Positions 34,401 to 37,912 of a stretch of DNA of 64,000 nucleotides are shown piece after piece; positions within the stretch are counted from its first letter, which is position 1, and every line of letters starts with the position of its first letter. This stretch comes from Branchiostoma floridae (taxonomy: Eukaryota > Chordata > Leptocardii > Amphioxiformes > Branchiostomatidae), in NCBI RefSeq assembly GCF_000003815.2, contig NC_049992.1:16889643-16953642 (forward strand), given 5' to 3'. The notes below the pieces were generated by a model. The model was not told where the DNA came from, searched no databases, and saw only the letters and a list, made by a program, of their open reading frames with translations. The position numbers and the translations under genes were made by a program.

Positions 34401-35560
34401 TATTTTTGTCTTTTTTTACAAAGTCTCAAACAATACAGCAACACTGGTTGCAACGTTAATTGTAATCTTTATTGCAAACTCATGCCCGAAGGCTAATTGC
34501 AAACAGCGAGGTATACATAAAAGTATACTCAACAAGGAAAGAACATGATATTTATAGATGAACGACAAAGATCTATTCTACATCTACTTCTACTTAAGTT
34601 AATTATTTCTTAGAATGTAGACCTTATGTCTCATGTGTACCACAGGAAATCTGAGACATCCTCACCTGTTCTTCCTCTGTAAGAGGGATCAATGCGAGTG
34701 GAAGGAGTACATCTTTATTGATGATGGTTTGGAAGGTGTCTAACTCGGACGGGCAGTCTGTGCAGTACTTCTTCTCGAAGAGCGCGAGCATCTCCTCGCG
34801 CCCGTAGCGATGCTCTGCCAGTTTGTACTTCGGCAGGCCGGGGGAGGGAGGCGGTGAAGTGACACTGTTCCCACTGGAAAGTGCACGAAGCCTGCCGAAA
34901 CAACAAAATGTCCTTTTGGTGAATTTTGTTTCATTCATTATCGTTATTATACAATTCCTCACCAGTTTGTTTGAACCTTTGTATATTCATGAAAGTTCTA
35001 ATTGGTCAGTAATTATTTTACTTCGCTTTCAGCCTGCAGGACAACTCTAGACCCAACCTTCCAATTCTTCATCTCCGGTTACACCATCTTCCGACTCACA
35101 TTCTGTCACTCTATAATATTCAAATGACTATGGACCCACACCAAGGCAAAGACATGGATCAAAAACAATACCTCCATTTTTATATAGGTAACAACTGTAA
35201 AATAAGCTAGCAACAACAGAGTCTCAATGGATAAACTGAGAGGCTAGCAAACCCTCCTTGTAAAAAAAATATCCTACTACGGAAATAGCAATGAAACTTG
35301 TTGCTGCTCTATATGCTATCATCAAACTTTCGCACTACAAGGCCCCTAATGAAAATATGTACTTCCAAATGTATTTCTATATGATGAATAATTCATTTTC
35401 AACTTAAACACGTACATCAATAGTTCAACAAACAGTCGTTGTTTTGTACTATATTCTATGATACTTAGACAAGTACCATATTACAATAGTACACCTAGTT
35501 CAAGGAGAAAATGTCAGTAAGAACTTACCACTCAGGTCCGAATGTCAGAGTCTCCGACAT
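1267..35560 (-). CDS. GIGYF: GIGYF1/2 orthologue (GRB10-interacting GYF protein), 30 coding exons
   Basis: Translational-repression adaptor. The family recruits the cap-binding protein 4EHP, binds PPG-type ligands through its GYF domain and works with decay factors in the cytoplasm. I joined 30 exons by GT-AG sites and phase: 35560-35529, 34891-34666, 33828-33726, 33185-33083, 32181-32144, 31608-31414, 30867-30632, 30233-30153, 29279-29192, 28535-28267, 27129-27016, 24271-24130, 23430-23264, 22448-22255, 21807-21687, 21431-21334, 20869-20653, 20130-19999, 19417-19250, 18759-18595, 18038-17925, 16845-16757, 12757-12658, 11772-11591, 10388-10319, 9708-9606, 4746-4700, 3782-3690, 2377-2273, 1413-1267. 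The phases agree throughout and give 3,939 nt, or 1,312 residues, close to about 1,300 in vertebrate GIGYF2. Order: 4EHP motif near residues 38-48, Arg/Gly-rich and FDF-like region to 311, proline-rich linker, GYF domain about 530-585, Gln-rich and Glu/Arg-rich coiled-coil region 600-1064, conserved C-terminus. The main uncertainty is the donor of exon 23 (12658 or 12646). Confidence 0.95.
1919..2236. mobile_element. hAT-type MITE (ends ..TCTAGCCAGC / GCTGGCTA..CCCTG)
   Basis: About 318 bp with imperfect inverted ends. It is related over its interior (GTCCCC-GATTTTGAATGG, ACCCTCTGAAA) to the element at 12203-12553. The CAGGG-type termini are typical of hAT MITEs. It ends about 36 bases from the exon 29 donor. 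Confidence 0.65.
2273..2377 (-). CDS. GIGYF: GIGYF exon 29
   Basis: 105 bp, phase 0, encoding [20 protein letters not shown] and [16 protein letters not shown] low-complexity Pro/Gln linker, called from splice sites, phase and position. A hAT-type MITE lies about 36 bases into the following intron. Confidence 0.8.
2575..2907 (-). mobile_element. LINE reverse-transcriptase C-terminal remnant
   Basis: The minus strand encodes a 110-codon stretch with [20 protein letters not shown] and NER. This is the Cys/His motif (C-x-EDE-HF-x3-C-x2-Y-x3-R) found after the reverse-transcriptase domain of many non-LTR retrotransposons. It is truncated at both sides and lies in a GIGYF intron. Confidence 0.7.
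3690..3782 (-). CDS. GIGYF: GIGYF exon 28
   Basis: 93 bp encoding [20 protein letters not shown] and [11 protein letters not shown]. It matches [30 protein letters not shown] of the family. Confidence 0.97.
4700..4746 (-). CDS. GIGYF: GIGYF exon 27 (47 bp)
   Basis: Encodes [16 protein letters not shown], nearly identical to the vertebrate VPTFVSFLKEVESPYE. Phase 1 in, phase 0 out. It is isolated between large introns. Confidence 0.95.
5881..7989. mobile_element. 2.1-kb foldback element with TTTCGTTACA word arrays
   Basis: Left arm 5881-6190 and right arm 7745-7989 are inverted copies. Both begin at the outer edge with GCATTCTCCTACGCAGAGAC and contain CGCCTCTTGTCTGTACTCTG. Toward the inside each arm holds several copies of TTTCGTTACA, facing each other. 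The 1.5-kb centre holds no convincing coding sequence. The structure is that of a non-autonomous foldback DNA transposon in a GIGYF intron. Confidence 0.85.
8963..9395. mobile_element. Inverted-repeat element containing a nested hAT MITE
   Basis: Bases 8963-8990 (GTGAGCAGTGGATAATAAG and following) recur inverted at 9368-9395. The MITE at 8994-9325 sits inside, so the outer palindromic element is older. Confidence 0.7.
8994..9325. mobile_element. hAT MITE, GGGCAAGT family, copy 1
   Basis: Ends CAGGGTTGGAAAAGT and ACTTGTCTAACCCTG. The interior is packed with GGGCAAGT/ACTTGCCC words. Other copies are at 33868-34205 and 37346-37678. Confidence 0.85.
9606..9708 (-). CDS. GIGYF: GIGYF exon 26, conserved C-terminal helical domain
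   Basis: Encodes [20 protein letters not shown], then [14 protein letters not shown]. It matches KLFQG...DGFTQWCEQ-L-A-N of vertebrates. Confidence 0.95.
9780..10035 (+). mobile_element. tRNA-derived SINE
   Basis: Box A-like TGGCTCAACTGGTAGCAGC (about 9795) and box B-like GGTTCAAGTCC (about 9840) are spaced as in a Pol III promoter, with a non-tRNA body after. The same family is seen inverted at 26800-26981. Confidence 0.75.
10319..10388 (-). CDS. GIGYF: GIGYF exon 25
   Basis: 70 bp encoding [20 protein letters not shown] and REE. It is a polar Asn/Ser/Lys linker between the GFWD block and the conserved helical domain. Phase 2 in, phase 0 out. Confidence 0.85.
11591..11772 (-). CDS. GIGYF: GIGYF exon 24, W-rich GFWD block
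   Basis: Encodes [20 protein letters not shown], then [20 protein letters not shown] and [15 protein letters not shown]. The repeated VWG/AWG motifs and GFWD-A-E block match the vertebrate C-terminal third. Confidence 0.94.
11798..12034. mobile_element. hAT-type MITE, diverged relative
   Basis: Starts CAACAGGGCTCTCC and ends GGTCCTGGAGACAGCCCTG. It has a GTCC/GGAC-rich interior resembling the 12203 family. It begins 25 bases upstream of the exon 24 acceptor. Confidence 0.5.
12203..12553. mobile_element. hAT-type MITE (CAGGGTTGTAGCCAGC ends)
   Basis: Terminal inverted repeats CAGGGTTGTAGCCAGC and GCTGGCTACAACCCTG are perfect over 16 bases. It is the same family as 1919-2236 and lies about 100 bases downstream of the exon 23 donor. 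Confidence 0.8.
12658..12757 (-). CDS. GIGYF: GIGYF exon 23, KS(F/L)LEIQQE block
   Basis: Encodes [20 protein letters not shown] and then [13 protein letters not shown]. The KSLLEIQQEEARQ block is a family signature. Two in-frame donors exist: CAT|GTGAGC at 12658 and CAG|GTTTCA at 12646, the latter adding VSRQ. Transcript data would decide, and both could be used. Confidence 0.9.
13026..13142. repeat. 58-bp tandem duplication
   Basis: The sequence starting ATGTACCGTGCGTTTTTACG and ending in CAAATAAACG occurs twice head to tail with very few differences. A GC-rich hairpin, GGGCGCCGAAGGCGCCC, lies just before it (near 12957). Confidence 0.75.
13314..13538. mobile_element. Foldback MITE with GGAATAACCC arrays and 10-bp direct repeats
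   Basis: The left arm holds four consecutive GGAATAACCC-type decamers after GGGTATTTA. The right arm holds the inverse set, ending GGTAAATACCC. The element is flanked on both sides by GCGTTGACGG (13304-13313 and 13539-13548), a probable target-site duplication. Confidence 0.8.
14440..14745. repeat. 42-bp minisatellite, about 7 copies
   Basis: The unit contains GTGCATTTTGCACACACCAG and CGTGCCATTGAGCACT. Because 42 is a multiple of three, open frames run through it on both strands, but they are simple repeats and not likely genes. It sits about 40 bases upstream of the protease-like ORF. TGTGCATTTTGCACA is itself a near-palindrome. Confidence 0.9.
14785..15942 (+). CDS. Transposon-type C76-like cysteine protease ORF
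   Basis: 385 codons, intronless, nested in a GIGYF intron on the opposite strand. The N-terminal 240 residues resemble the cysteine-protease domain also known from herpesvirus large tegument proteins (peptidase family C76), found in eukaryotic Helitron-like and related large DNA elements. Visible features: [17 protein letters not shown] near residue 20, with a candidate catalytic Cys in [36 protein letters not shown]; and VYDSHARSP near residue 155, giving the D-x-H pair. The tail has K/A/Y-rich repeats (QRASYKANK type), the linker seen before helicase regions of such elements. No helicase follows, so this is a truncated remnant or a short derivative. The call rests on motif memory, and no search was run. 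Confidence 0.72.
   Translation: MCESILSGKYHQGDIIFSGDNRGKQCTANALMAVVNHSTCRQAITWTSTDLDGVLFQGDALYTYIKPSLRSGVEFLSVDDIPDYLQLYNNTVRVSIKESYTGDIFATEAVYPYYTLKKALEAAFAESNTCLFITAHGITGSTVALLHADNKYSVYDSHARSPILALPDSHGTSTLSMHSSNSNLVSFLQHFNWNTQCNFEVVTVQAENVFLSVEPTGIHIINLTSNVSSMIESENCFQVQQQHTYTLVKPEFVSTKENLQQPNTAFPFAPHCNQSTGKNIVPCTTSKHPSAMPENRNEGLLNQLVMSPNAASNLNDKKVQGLAIQSAICKDKQEKQTYQQKTESLAEQRTSYKAKKANETCEQKAAQQRASYKANKGFQPTSHRF
15965..16005 (+). repeat. Fragment resembling part of the protease ORF
   Basis: TACTGGAACACAACATGAAA and the following bases resemble bases 15358-15395 of the ORF (the [12 protein letters not shown] segment). This suggests a rearranged or second broken copy of the element after the stop codon. 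Confidence 0.45.
16757..16845 (-). CDS. GIGYF: GIGYF exon 22, poly-Gln
   Basis: 89 bp encoding [19 protein letters not shown], then [10 protein letters not shown]. It corresponds to the poly-Gln stretch followed by a GW-type motif in vertebrates. Confidence 0.92.
16865..17027. repeat. About 24-bp minisatellite upstream of exon 22
   Basis: Roughly seven irregular units of the type AACAAGGACATCCCGAAAGC, starting about 20 bases upstream of the exon 22 acceptor. Confidence 0.8.
17068..17263. mobile_element. MITE, TTCGCGG family, copy 1
   Basis: Degenerate ends TACTGTAAATGTA and TGCATTTTAAGTA enclose repeated TTCGCGG/CCGCGAA words. It is the same family as 27213-27424 and 42944-43149. Confidence 0.8.
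17369..17546. mobile_element. MITE, GGACCTG/CAGGTCC family, copy 1
   Basis: Starts GGGGCGGGTTAACCGGTAC and is dense in GGACCTG and its complement, ending at TGTACAGGTACACATCC. Relatives are at 29949-30074 and 32303-32735. Confidence 0.65.
17545..17894. mobile_element. hAT MITE, TGGGTGCAC family
   Basis: Ends CAGGGCTCGAAATTC and TATTTCAAGCCCTG. About eight TGGGTGCAC words or their complements sit in the two sub-terminal zones. It ends about 30 bases from the exon 21 donor. Confidence 0.82.
17925..18038 (-). CDS. GIGYF: GIGYF exon 21
   Basis: 114 bp, phase 0. Encodes [20 protein letters not shown], then [18 protein letters not shown]. It matches the family block SLAEIQKLEEERERQLREE. A hAT-type MITE ends about 30 bases beyond its donor. 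Confidence 0.94.
18174..18600. repeat. 31-bp minisatellite built from the exon 20 5' splice site
   Basis: On the minus strand each unit reads approximately TTATGCCAACCTG|GTAAGTCACATAGGAAAC. It contains the last nine bases of exon 20 and its donor. About 15 units, including the real one at 18588-18600, occur with a strict 31-bp spacing in most places. About 11 intronic copies keep GGTAAGTC intact. Units at 18298, 18330, 18361, 18392 and 18414 have altered or shortened donors. Confidence 0.95.
18595..18759 (-). CDS. GIGYF: GIGYF exon 20, Gln/Arg-rich coiled coil
   Basis: 165 bp, phase 0 on both sides. Encodes [20 protein letters not shown], then [20 protein letters not shown] and NL. The EALRRLQ block is conserved. 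Its donor CCTG|GTAAGTC is the first unit of a 31-bp array that repeats the splice site through the following 420 bases of intron. Confidence 0.95.
19250..19417 (-). CDS. GIGYF: GIGYF exon 19, Glu/Arg-rich coiled coil
   Basis: 168 bp, phase 0 on both sides. Encodes [20 protein letters not shown] and related charged heptads, ending [11 protein letters not shown]. Confidence 0.94.
19999..20130 (-). CDS. GIGYF: GIGYF exon 18, Glu/Arg-rich coiled coil
   Basis: 132 bp, phase 0 on both sides. Encodes [20 protein letters not shown], then [20 protein letters not shown]. It is the start of the long ER/EK-rich helix of GIGYF. Confidence 0.94.
20300..20560. repeat. 100-bp tandem repeat with CCAAT/ATTGG words
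   Basis: About 2.5 copies with a 100-bp period (for example AAGTTGGCAATCAGTGAT at 20401 and its match at 20501). Each copy holds inverted CCAATCA and TGATTGG words, so it resembles a clustered NF-Y site but is probably just repeat DNA. Confidence 0.75.
20653..20869 (-). CDS. GIGYF: GIGYF exon 17, W-rich GGSVWDL block
   Basis: Encodes [19 protein letters not shown], then [20 protein letters not shown] and [20 protein letters not shown]. The IWG...GGSVWDL motif is a strong family signature before the charged coiled-coil region. Confidence 0.96.
21334..21431 (-). CDS. GIGYF: GIGYF exon 16, Gln-rich
   Basis: Encodes [20 protein letters not shown], then [12 protein letters not shown]. The donor leaves phase 2, which fixes the acceptor of exon 17 at 20869 rather than at the nearer AG (20859). 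Confidence 0.9.
21687..21807 (-). CDS. GIGYF: GIGYF exon 15, Gln-rich
   Basis: Encodes [20 protein letters not shown], then [20 protein letters not shown]. Phase 2 in, phase 0 out. Confidence 0.93.
21893..22200. repeat. About 60-bp minisatellite, family shared with 40970-41530
   Basis: Units of the type GAGTTAGCGCCAAATGGCAG ... CCTTGCGACAGTC. It ends with ATTTAGCCACACCTAT and CCCCTGGCTGC, the same tail as the second array 19 kb away, so the array moved as part of a larger element. Confidence 0.85.
22255..22448 (-). CDS. GIGYF: GIGYF exon 14, start of Gln-rich region
   Basis: Encodes [20 protein letters not shown] and further Ser/Ala-rich sequence, then [20 protein letters not shown] and [11 protein letters not shown]. 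It corresponds to the Tyr/Gln-rich region following the GYF domain. Confidence 0.93.
23264..23430 (-). CDS. GIGYF: GIGYF exon 13, core of GYF domain
   Basis: Encodes [16 protein letters not shown], then [20 protein letters not shown] and [12 protein letters not shown]. It holds the domain signature GPF-x4-M-x2-W-x3-GYF, which forms the binding surface for proline-rich PPG ligands. The acceptor CCCCACAG|GTCCC and the first 34 coding bases are repeated as a tandem array immediately upstream (23431-23974). Confidence 0.98.
23397..23974. repeat. 82-bp minisatellite built from the GYF-exon 3' splice site
   Basis: Seven units start at 23401, 23483, 23565, 23647, 23729, 23811 and 23893, an exact 82-bp period, with a partial eighth at 23975. 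On the minus strand each unit carries TTTGCTAAGAGG (branch-site-like), a pyrimidine tract, CCCACAG|GTCCCTTTAGC and 34 coding bases of exon 13 up to the W codon. Only the unit at 23397-23482 continues into the real exon. The other six are intact decoy acceptors upstream. Confidence 0.97.
24130..24271 (-). CDS. GIGYF: GIGYF exon 12, N-terminal half of GYF domain
   Basis: Encodes [16 protein letters not shown], then [14 protein letters not shown]. The W[11 protein letters not shown] strand opens the GYF domain. The donor G|GTAGGT leaves phase 1, joining exon 13 as GPF. Confidence 0.97.
24513..26015. repeat. 40-bp minisatellite, about 37 copies, LINE-derived
   Basis: The unit contains GTTGGGGCTGTGTGTATGTC and TGGTGGTAGACTGTTCCAGA. 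Read on the minus strand in the frame of its right edge it says [12 protein letters not shown], the conserved end of many LINE reverse transcriptases. Forty is not a multiple of three, so the reading frame rotates every unit. The long open frames through it are not genes. Confidence 0.95.
26016..26075 (-). mobile_element. LINE ORF2 C-terminal stub at the array edge
   Basis: The minus strand encodes [20 protein letters not shown] followed by [11 protein letters not shown]. This is the R-SF-YRGP-x-WNSLP motif that ends CR1/RTE-type ORF2 proteins, and it is the probable source of the 40-bp array. Confidence 0.75.
26800..26981 (-). mobile_element. tRNA-derived SINE, same family as 9780
   Basis: The minus strand reads TAGCTCAACTGGTAGCAGCC and later GAGTTCAACCC, the two internal promoter boxes. 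A segment TTAGTTGGTAACTGGG is also shared with 57545-57668. Confidence 0.72.
27016..27129 (-). CDS. GIGYF: GIGYF exon 11
   Basis: 114 bp, phase 0 on both sides. Encodes [20 protein letters not shown], then [11 protein letters not shown]. It precedes the helical segment before the GYF domain. Confidence 0.88.
27213..27424. mobile_element. MITE, TTCGCGG family, copy 2
   Basis: Ends CACTGTAAATACA and TGCATTTACAGTA with TTCGCGG-type words throughout and a central AGACTGCAGTCT palindrome. Confidence 0.87.
28142..28262 (+). mobile_element. LINE 3' tail
   Basis: A hairpin-like GGAGGGCAACTTGTAAAGG ... TTTTGCCCTCCC is followed by GCAAATAAACAAATAAATA. It has the same layout as the 3' ends at 37110-37230 and 59425-59552 (GGAGGGCTAAGT ... 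CCCTCCTCC ... AAATAAACAAAC). It ends within about six bases of the exon 10 donor. Confidence 0.65.
28267..28535 (-). CDS. GIGYF: GIGYF exon 10, proline/serine-rich linker
   Basis: Encodes 89 residues beginning [20 protein letters not shown], with several [12 protein letters not shown]-like segments. The family has a variable proline-rich linker here. A LINE-like AT-rich tail on the other strand begins only a few bases inside the downstream intron. Confidence 0.88.
29192..29279 (-). CDS. GIGYF: GIGYF exon 9, acidic/polar linker
   Basis: Encodes [20 protein letters not shown] and then RKPTETSRP. The acceptor TTTTCTTCAG|TCTG gives the phase 0 entry required by exon 8. The alternative AG seven bases inward breaks the frame. 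Confidence 0.82.
29365..29625 (-). mobile_element. tRNA-derived SINE
   Basis: The minus strand reads AATGGCCGAGTGGGTAGAGT and GAGTTCGATCCCCGGCC, good box A and box B, in a near-complete tRNA-like head. The body follows through GCTTAGCACTCAGCACTAAT to ATGGAGATGGGCGCC. It is not called a functional tRNA because the cloverleaf is imperfect and the SINE body follows. Confidence 0.85.
29949..30074. mobile_element. MITE, GGACCTG family, copy 2 (short)
   Basis: GGGGTGGATACAGGTAGAG at the left and GTACAGGTACCCACCC at the right, with CAGACCTGAACC and GGACCAGTCC inside. Confidence 0.65.
30153..30233 (-). CDS. GIGYF: GIGYF exon 8, acidic linker
   Basis: An 81-bp exon, phase 0 on both sides, encoding [20 protein letters not shown] and a short acidic tail. 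It is called from splice sites, phase and the acidic composition expected after the GTFDSSGAF block. Confidence 0.85.
30632..30867 (-). CDS. GIGYF: GIGYF exon 7, FDF-like and GTFDSSGAF blocks
   Basis: Encodes [15 protein letters not shown], then [21 protein letters not shown] and [13 protein letters not shown]. The FDFDFR and W-C-x-D...[12 protein letters not shown] motifs are strongly conserved in GIGYF and lie in the region linked to decay-factor (DDX6) contact. Confidence 0.96.
31414..31608 (-). CDS. GIGYF: GIGYF exon 6
   Basis: Encodes [20 protein letters not shown], then [19 protein letters not shown], an acidic run and [20 protein letters not shown]. It corresponds to the vertebrate stretch FEEGG...ENWR...DGGWR...ERWR. 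Confidence 0.95.
32144..32181 (-). CDS. GIGYF: GIGYF exon 5 (micro-exon)
   Basis: A 38-bp exon encoding [12 protein letters not shown]. It continues the SQSWDE-GGDRRF block of the family. Phase 2 in, phase 1 out, consistent with both neighbours. Confidence 0.85.
32303..32735. mobile_element. MITE, GGACCTG family, copy 3 (full)
   Basis: Ends AGGGGTGGGTACCGAT and GTACCGGTACCCACCTCT are near-perfect inverted repeats. The sub-terminal zones hold GGTCCAGG, TCTGGACCTG and CAGGTCCAG words in opposite orientation. Confidence 0.75.
33083..33185 (-). CDS. GIGYF: GIGYF exon 4, RG-rich
   Basis: Encodes [20 protein letters not shown] and then [10 protein letters not shown]. The GRGEGGFY and SQSW blocks are conserved in GIGYF1/2. 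Confidence 0.93.
33500..33690. repeat. 42-bp minisatellite downstream of exon 3
   Basis: About four units of the type GATTCGTGCGAATTTCATAA ... TATTCGTGCGTTTTTG, ending about 35 bases from the exon 3 donor. Confidence 0.85.
33726..33828 (-). CDS. GIGYF: GIGYF exon 3
   Basis: Encodes [20 protein letters not shown] followed by Arg/Gly repeats. This matches the family block SVNS-AVLRL-GRGG after the 4EHP motif. Phase 0 in, phase 1 out. A 42-bp minisatellite begins about 35 bases beyond its donor. Confidence 0.95.
33868..34205. mobile_element. hAT MITE, GGGCAAGT family, copy 2
   Basis: Perfect 15-base ends CAGGGTTGGACAAGT and ACTTGTCCAACCCTG. It carries the same interior words as copy 1. It lies about 40 bases upstream of the exon 3 acceptor. 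Confidence 0.88.
34453..34505 (-). mobile_element. Short retroelement 3' tail
   Basis: The minus strand reads GGGCATGAGTTTGCAATAAA then GATTACAATT. It is nearly the same as the plus-strand sequence at 42260-42305 (GGGCATGAATTTGCAATAAA), so it is a dispersed LINE-like tail. Confidence 0.6.
34666..34891 (-). CDS. GIGYF: GIGYF exon 2, 4EHP-binding region
   Basis: Residues 11-86. Begins LRALSSGNS, continues through a proline-rich stretch and [18 protein letters not shown], and ends LTEEEQ. The RYGREEML core is the 4EHP-binding helix. The position that is the first Tyr of the vertebrate Y-x-Y motif is His here (residue 38), while Tyr40 is kept. Confidence 0.95.
35529..35560 (-). CDS. GIGYF: GIGYF coding exon 1 (start codon)
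   Basis: Encodes [11 protein letters not shown], with the Trp codon split by the intron. It matches the conserved family N-terminus ending in FGPEWLRALSSG. The exon opens at an acceptor-like CCCACAG just before the ATG and closes at TG|GTAAGT. Confidence 0.92.
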
Positions 35561-36122
35561 GATGCTGTGGGAGGGAAGGTAAGAGAAACCATTAACATTT
35601 AATGTCCTGTACTACACAGTACATGGTTAACAGAAATAGAACCGTCCTGCAGTTGTATTCGTTGTTTCTTCCATTTGATCCATTTTGCTAGCTTCCTTAG
35701 CATCTTGGCTCTCTGAGTTTTCTTGCTACATTTGTATTTGATGAGAGACCCAGTTCTCTGTGCTTAAACTTGAAGTCTGTCTTCAGTGAGCTGAGAAAGT
35801 TTGCACAGCAGTGTCCTTTGCTTCTCTTTATCTTAGCATTTTACATAGTTTCACAAAGCCTAATATCTTGGATAAACAAAAGTGCCATCATTTTGTCACC
35901 AATGCAGGGTAAAGTCAGTAAAGAAGATACTTAATTAGTTAATTGGTTACACATCTCATAGCTACCAGGCAGATGAACATTTCATGTTACATACAATGCT
36001 AGTTACATGTAATTCAGACTCATTTGTTCAACATCACAGCCTATATATTCTGAATTGTGTAATACATTACATGGGAGAGCTCACTTATCTTACTTAGATT
36101 TTTTCATTATGGATAATGTTGC

Positions 36123-36425
36123 CAGGGCTCGAAATAGCACCTGCTTATGCAGGTTATTGCAGGTAAAACTGGAGCTATGCAGGTATTTTTGGTTTCTGCC
36201 TGCACCTAACCTGCACTGGTCCATGTACTGGGTTTTATACATAAATGTCCTTTGATGTACTAGTAGGTATATGTGGACTGACTGCATTGACTGCTACCAC
36301 CTACTATAAAGTATTAAAAAAAAGAAATAGCAATGGTTCCTGAACAATTTTGGTATGATCCATACTTCCTAAATTCAGAGTGGTGCAGCTGAAATTTGCC
36401 TGGTGCAGGTAATTTTCAATGTTTC
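36123..36425. mobile_element. hAT MITE, TGCAGGT family
   Basis: Starts CAGGGCTCGAAATAGC, the same terminus as 17545. It contains repeated TGCAGGT/CCTGCA words at both ends. The right terminus is degraded. Confidence 0.65.
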
Positions 36426-36549
36426 AACCAACCTTCATGAAAGTTTGGCACCATGAAATACCATTACCTTTACTTGGATGATACCTGGCCAACTTTGTGG
36501 TTTTGTTTGCAGAGTGAGGACTTTACTCCCTCTTTGTTTTCAAGTAACT

Positions 36550-37232
36550 GACAAATGTAAAGGCCCTAACCACAGCAAAATCAAACAGTGGCAACGTTGC
36601 ACATTTGAAATCTCTCTTTGGCTCTTTTCGTCTCAGGAGACGAAATGAAACCACTCTATTTCTAAAATTAAAAATATTGAACTTGTATGACATCAATAAG
36701 TTTCAAATTAGTATATTCACGTTTAACTTCCCTTCCAACGATCTCCCCAATGTATTCAAAAATTTTCTAAACCCTAATTCACTTGTACACAACTATCATA
36801 CCAGGCAAAGTATCCACTATTTATTCCTCTCTTCCGCACATCATTAGCACAGTCCTCCGTAAAATACAGATGTGTCACAATATGGAACAACTTTCAGCCA
36901 AATATACATAAAAGTTAAAACTTTTCTTACATTTAAAAGTGCCCTGAAATCCCATCTCATAGACCACCCTAGCCCCTTACAGTAGTCTCAGTTGTTATCG
37001 TATCTCAAATTACTTTTCTATTATTATTTGCTTATTCTTTTGTATTATTATCATATCCCATGTGTTACTTTTTTGTTAATCATTGACTATTACTTGTATT
37101 GTTTATCATAGAGAAGGAGGGCTAAGTATAAGCCGATTACGGTTTTCCCCTCCTCCTACACCTGTAGTATTTGATGTATTCTTTTTCTGTATTTATTCAT
37201 GTATTTTGTGCGAACAAATAAACAAACAAAAC
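36550..37232 (+). mobile_element. CR1-like LINE 3' end, copy 1
   Basis: Decayed coding sequence includes LKILNLYDINKFQISIFTF and NPNSLVHNYHTRQS, the segment after the reverse-transcriptase domain. A 3' UTR follows with GAGGGCTAAGTATAAGCCG, CCCCTCCTCCTACACCTG and an AACAAATAAACAAACAAA tail. Confidence 0.85.
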
Positions 37233-37345
37233 GCAAATACGTTCTTTGCGTAAGATCTCAGTGCTTTTCCTGCAACTGCACAATGGCCTTGCCACAGCAT
37301 GCGCTTTCAACCAAGCACCCTGGGTCATCAAACTATTTCCGATAA

Positions 37346-37678
37346 CAGGGTTTTCTAAAATTCACTTGTCCTATCGGGCAAGTTGCAAGTACATACAAAA
37401 TTTACTTGCCCGAACTAGCTTTTCACTCGTCTGGACATTCAAATGACATTTGTCCAAGTATTTCAATTCCATCAATGGAATTCTTTTATTGTTGGCTCTA
37501 TTTTTCAGTGTTGACCAATGCTTGCTGCTATGACTCTGAAAAGTAACAAGTAAACAAAAATCTCTCTCATGGAAAAATCTTACTTCCTAAATCGGACAAG
37601 TGGAGTAGGACATGCACTTGTCCGATCAGCACTTTCACTTGCCCTGGACAATCGGGCTAGCGGACTTGTCCAACCCTG
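37346..37678. mobile_element. hAT MITE, GGGCAAGT family, copy 3 (opposite orientation)
   Basis: Inverted relative to copy 2, ending ACTTGTCCAACCCTG. The left terminus has lost part of the inverted repeat. It lies in the 5' intron of GIGYF. Confidence 0.82.
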
Positions 37679-37799
37679 CGATAAGGGTGTTACTTTGGGT
37701 GCAGAGGTTTAGTGCTTGAAATTATGCCTAATATAAGCTCCCTCATCTATGAGACCGCAGGATTTATTTCATCATCTGAAATTATGAATGCCATCCCTT

Positions 37800-37912
37800 A
37801 CATGTCCAAGCTAAGCCAACCCTAGAATCAAACTCAGGCCAACGGATCCACAGAATTTGATCCAGATGCCCAAGCAGTGGGGATGCGTTACCGCTTGTGC
37901 CATGGAGACGTT
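37800..37912 (-). mobile_element. Decayed tRNA-derived SINE head
   Basis: The minus strand has ATGGCACAAGCGGTAACGC (box A-like) and GAGTTTGATTCTAG (weak box B). Degenerate. Confidence 0.45.
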
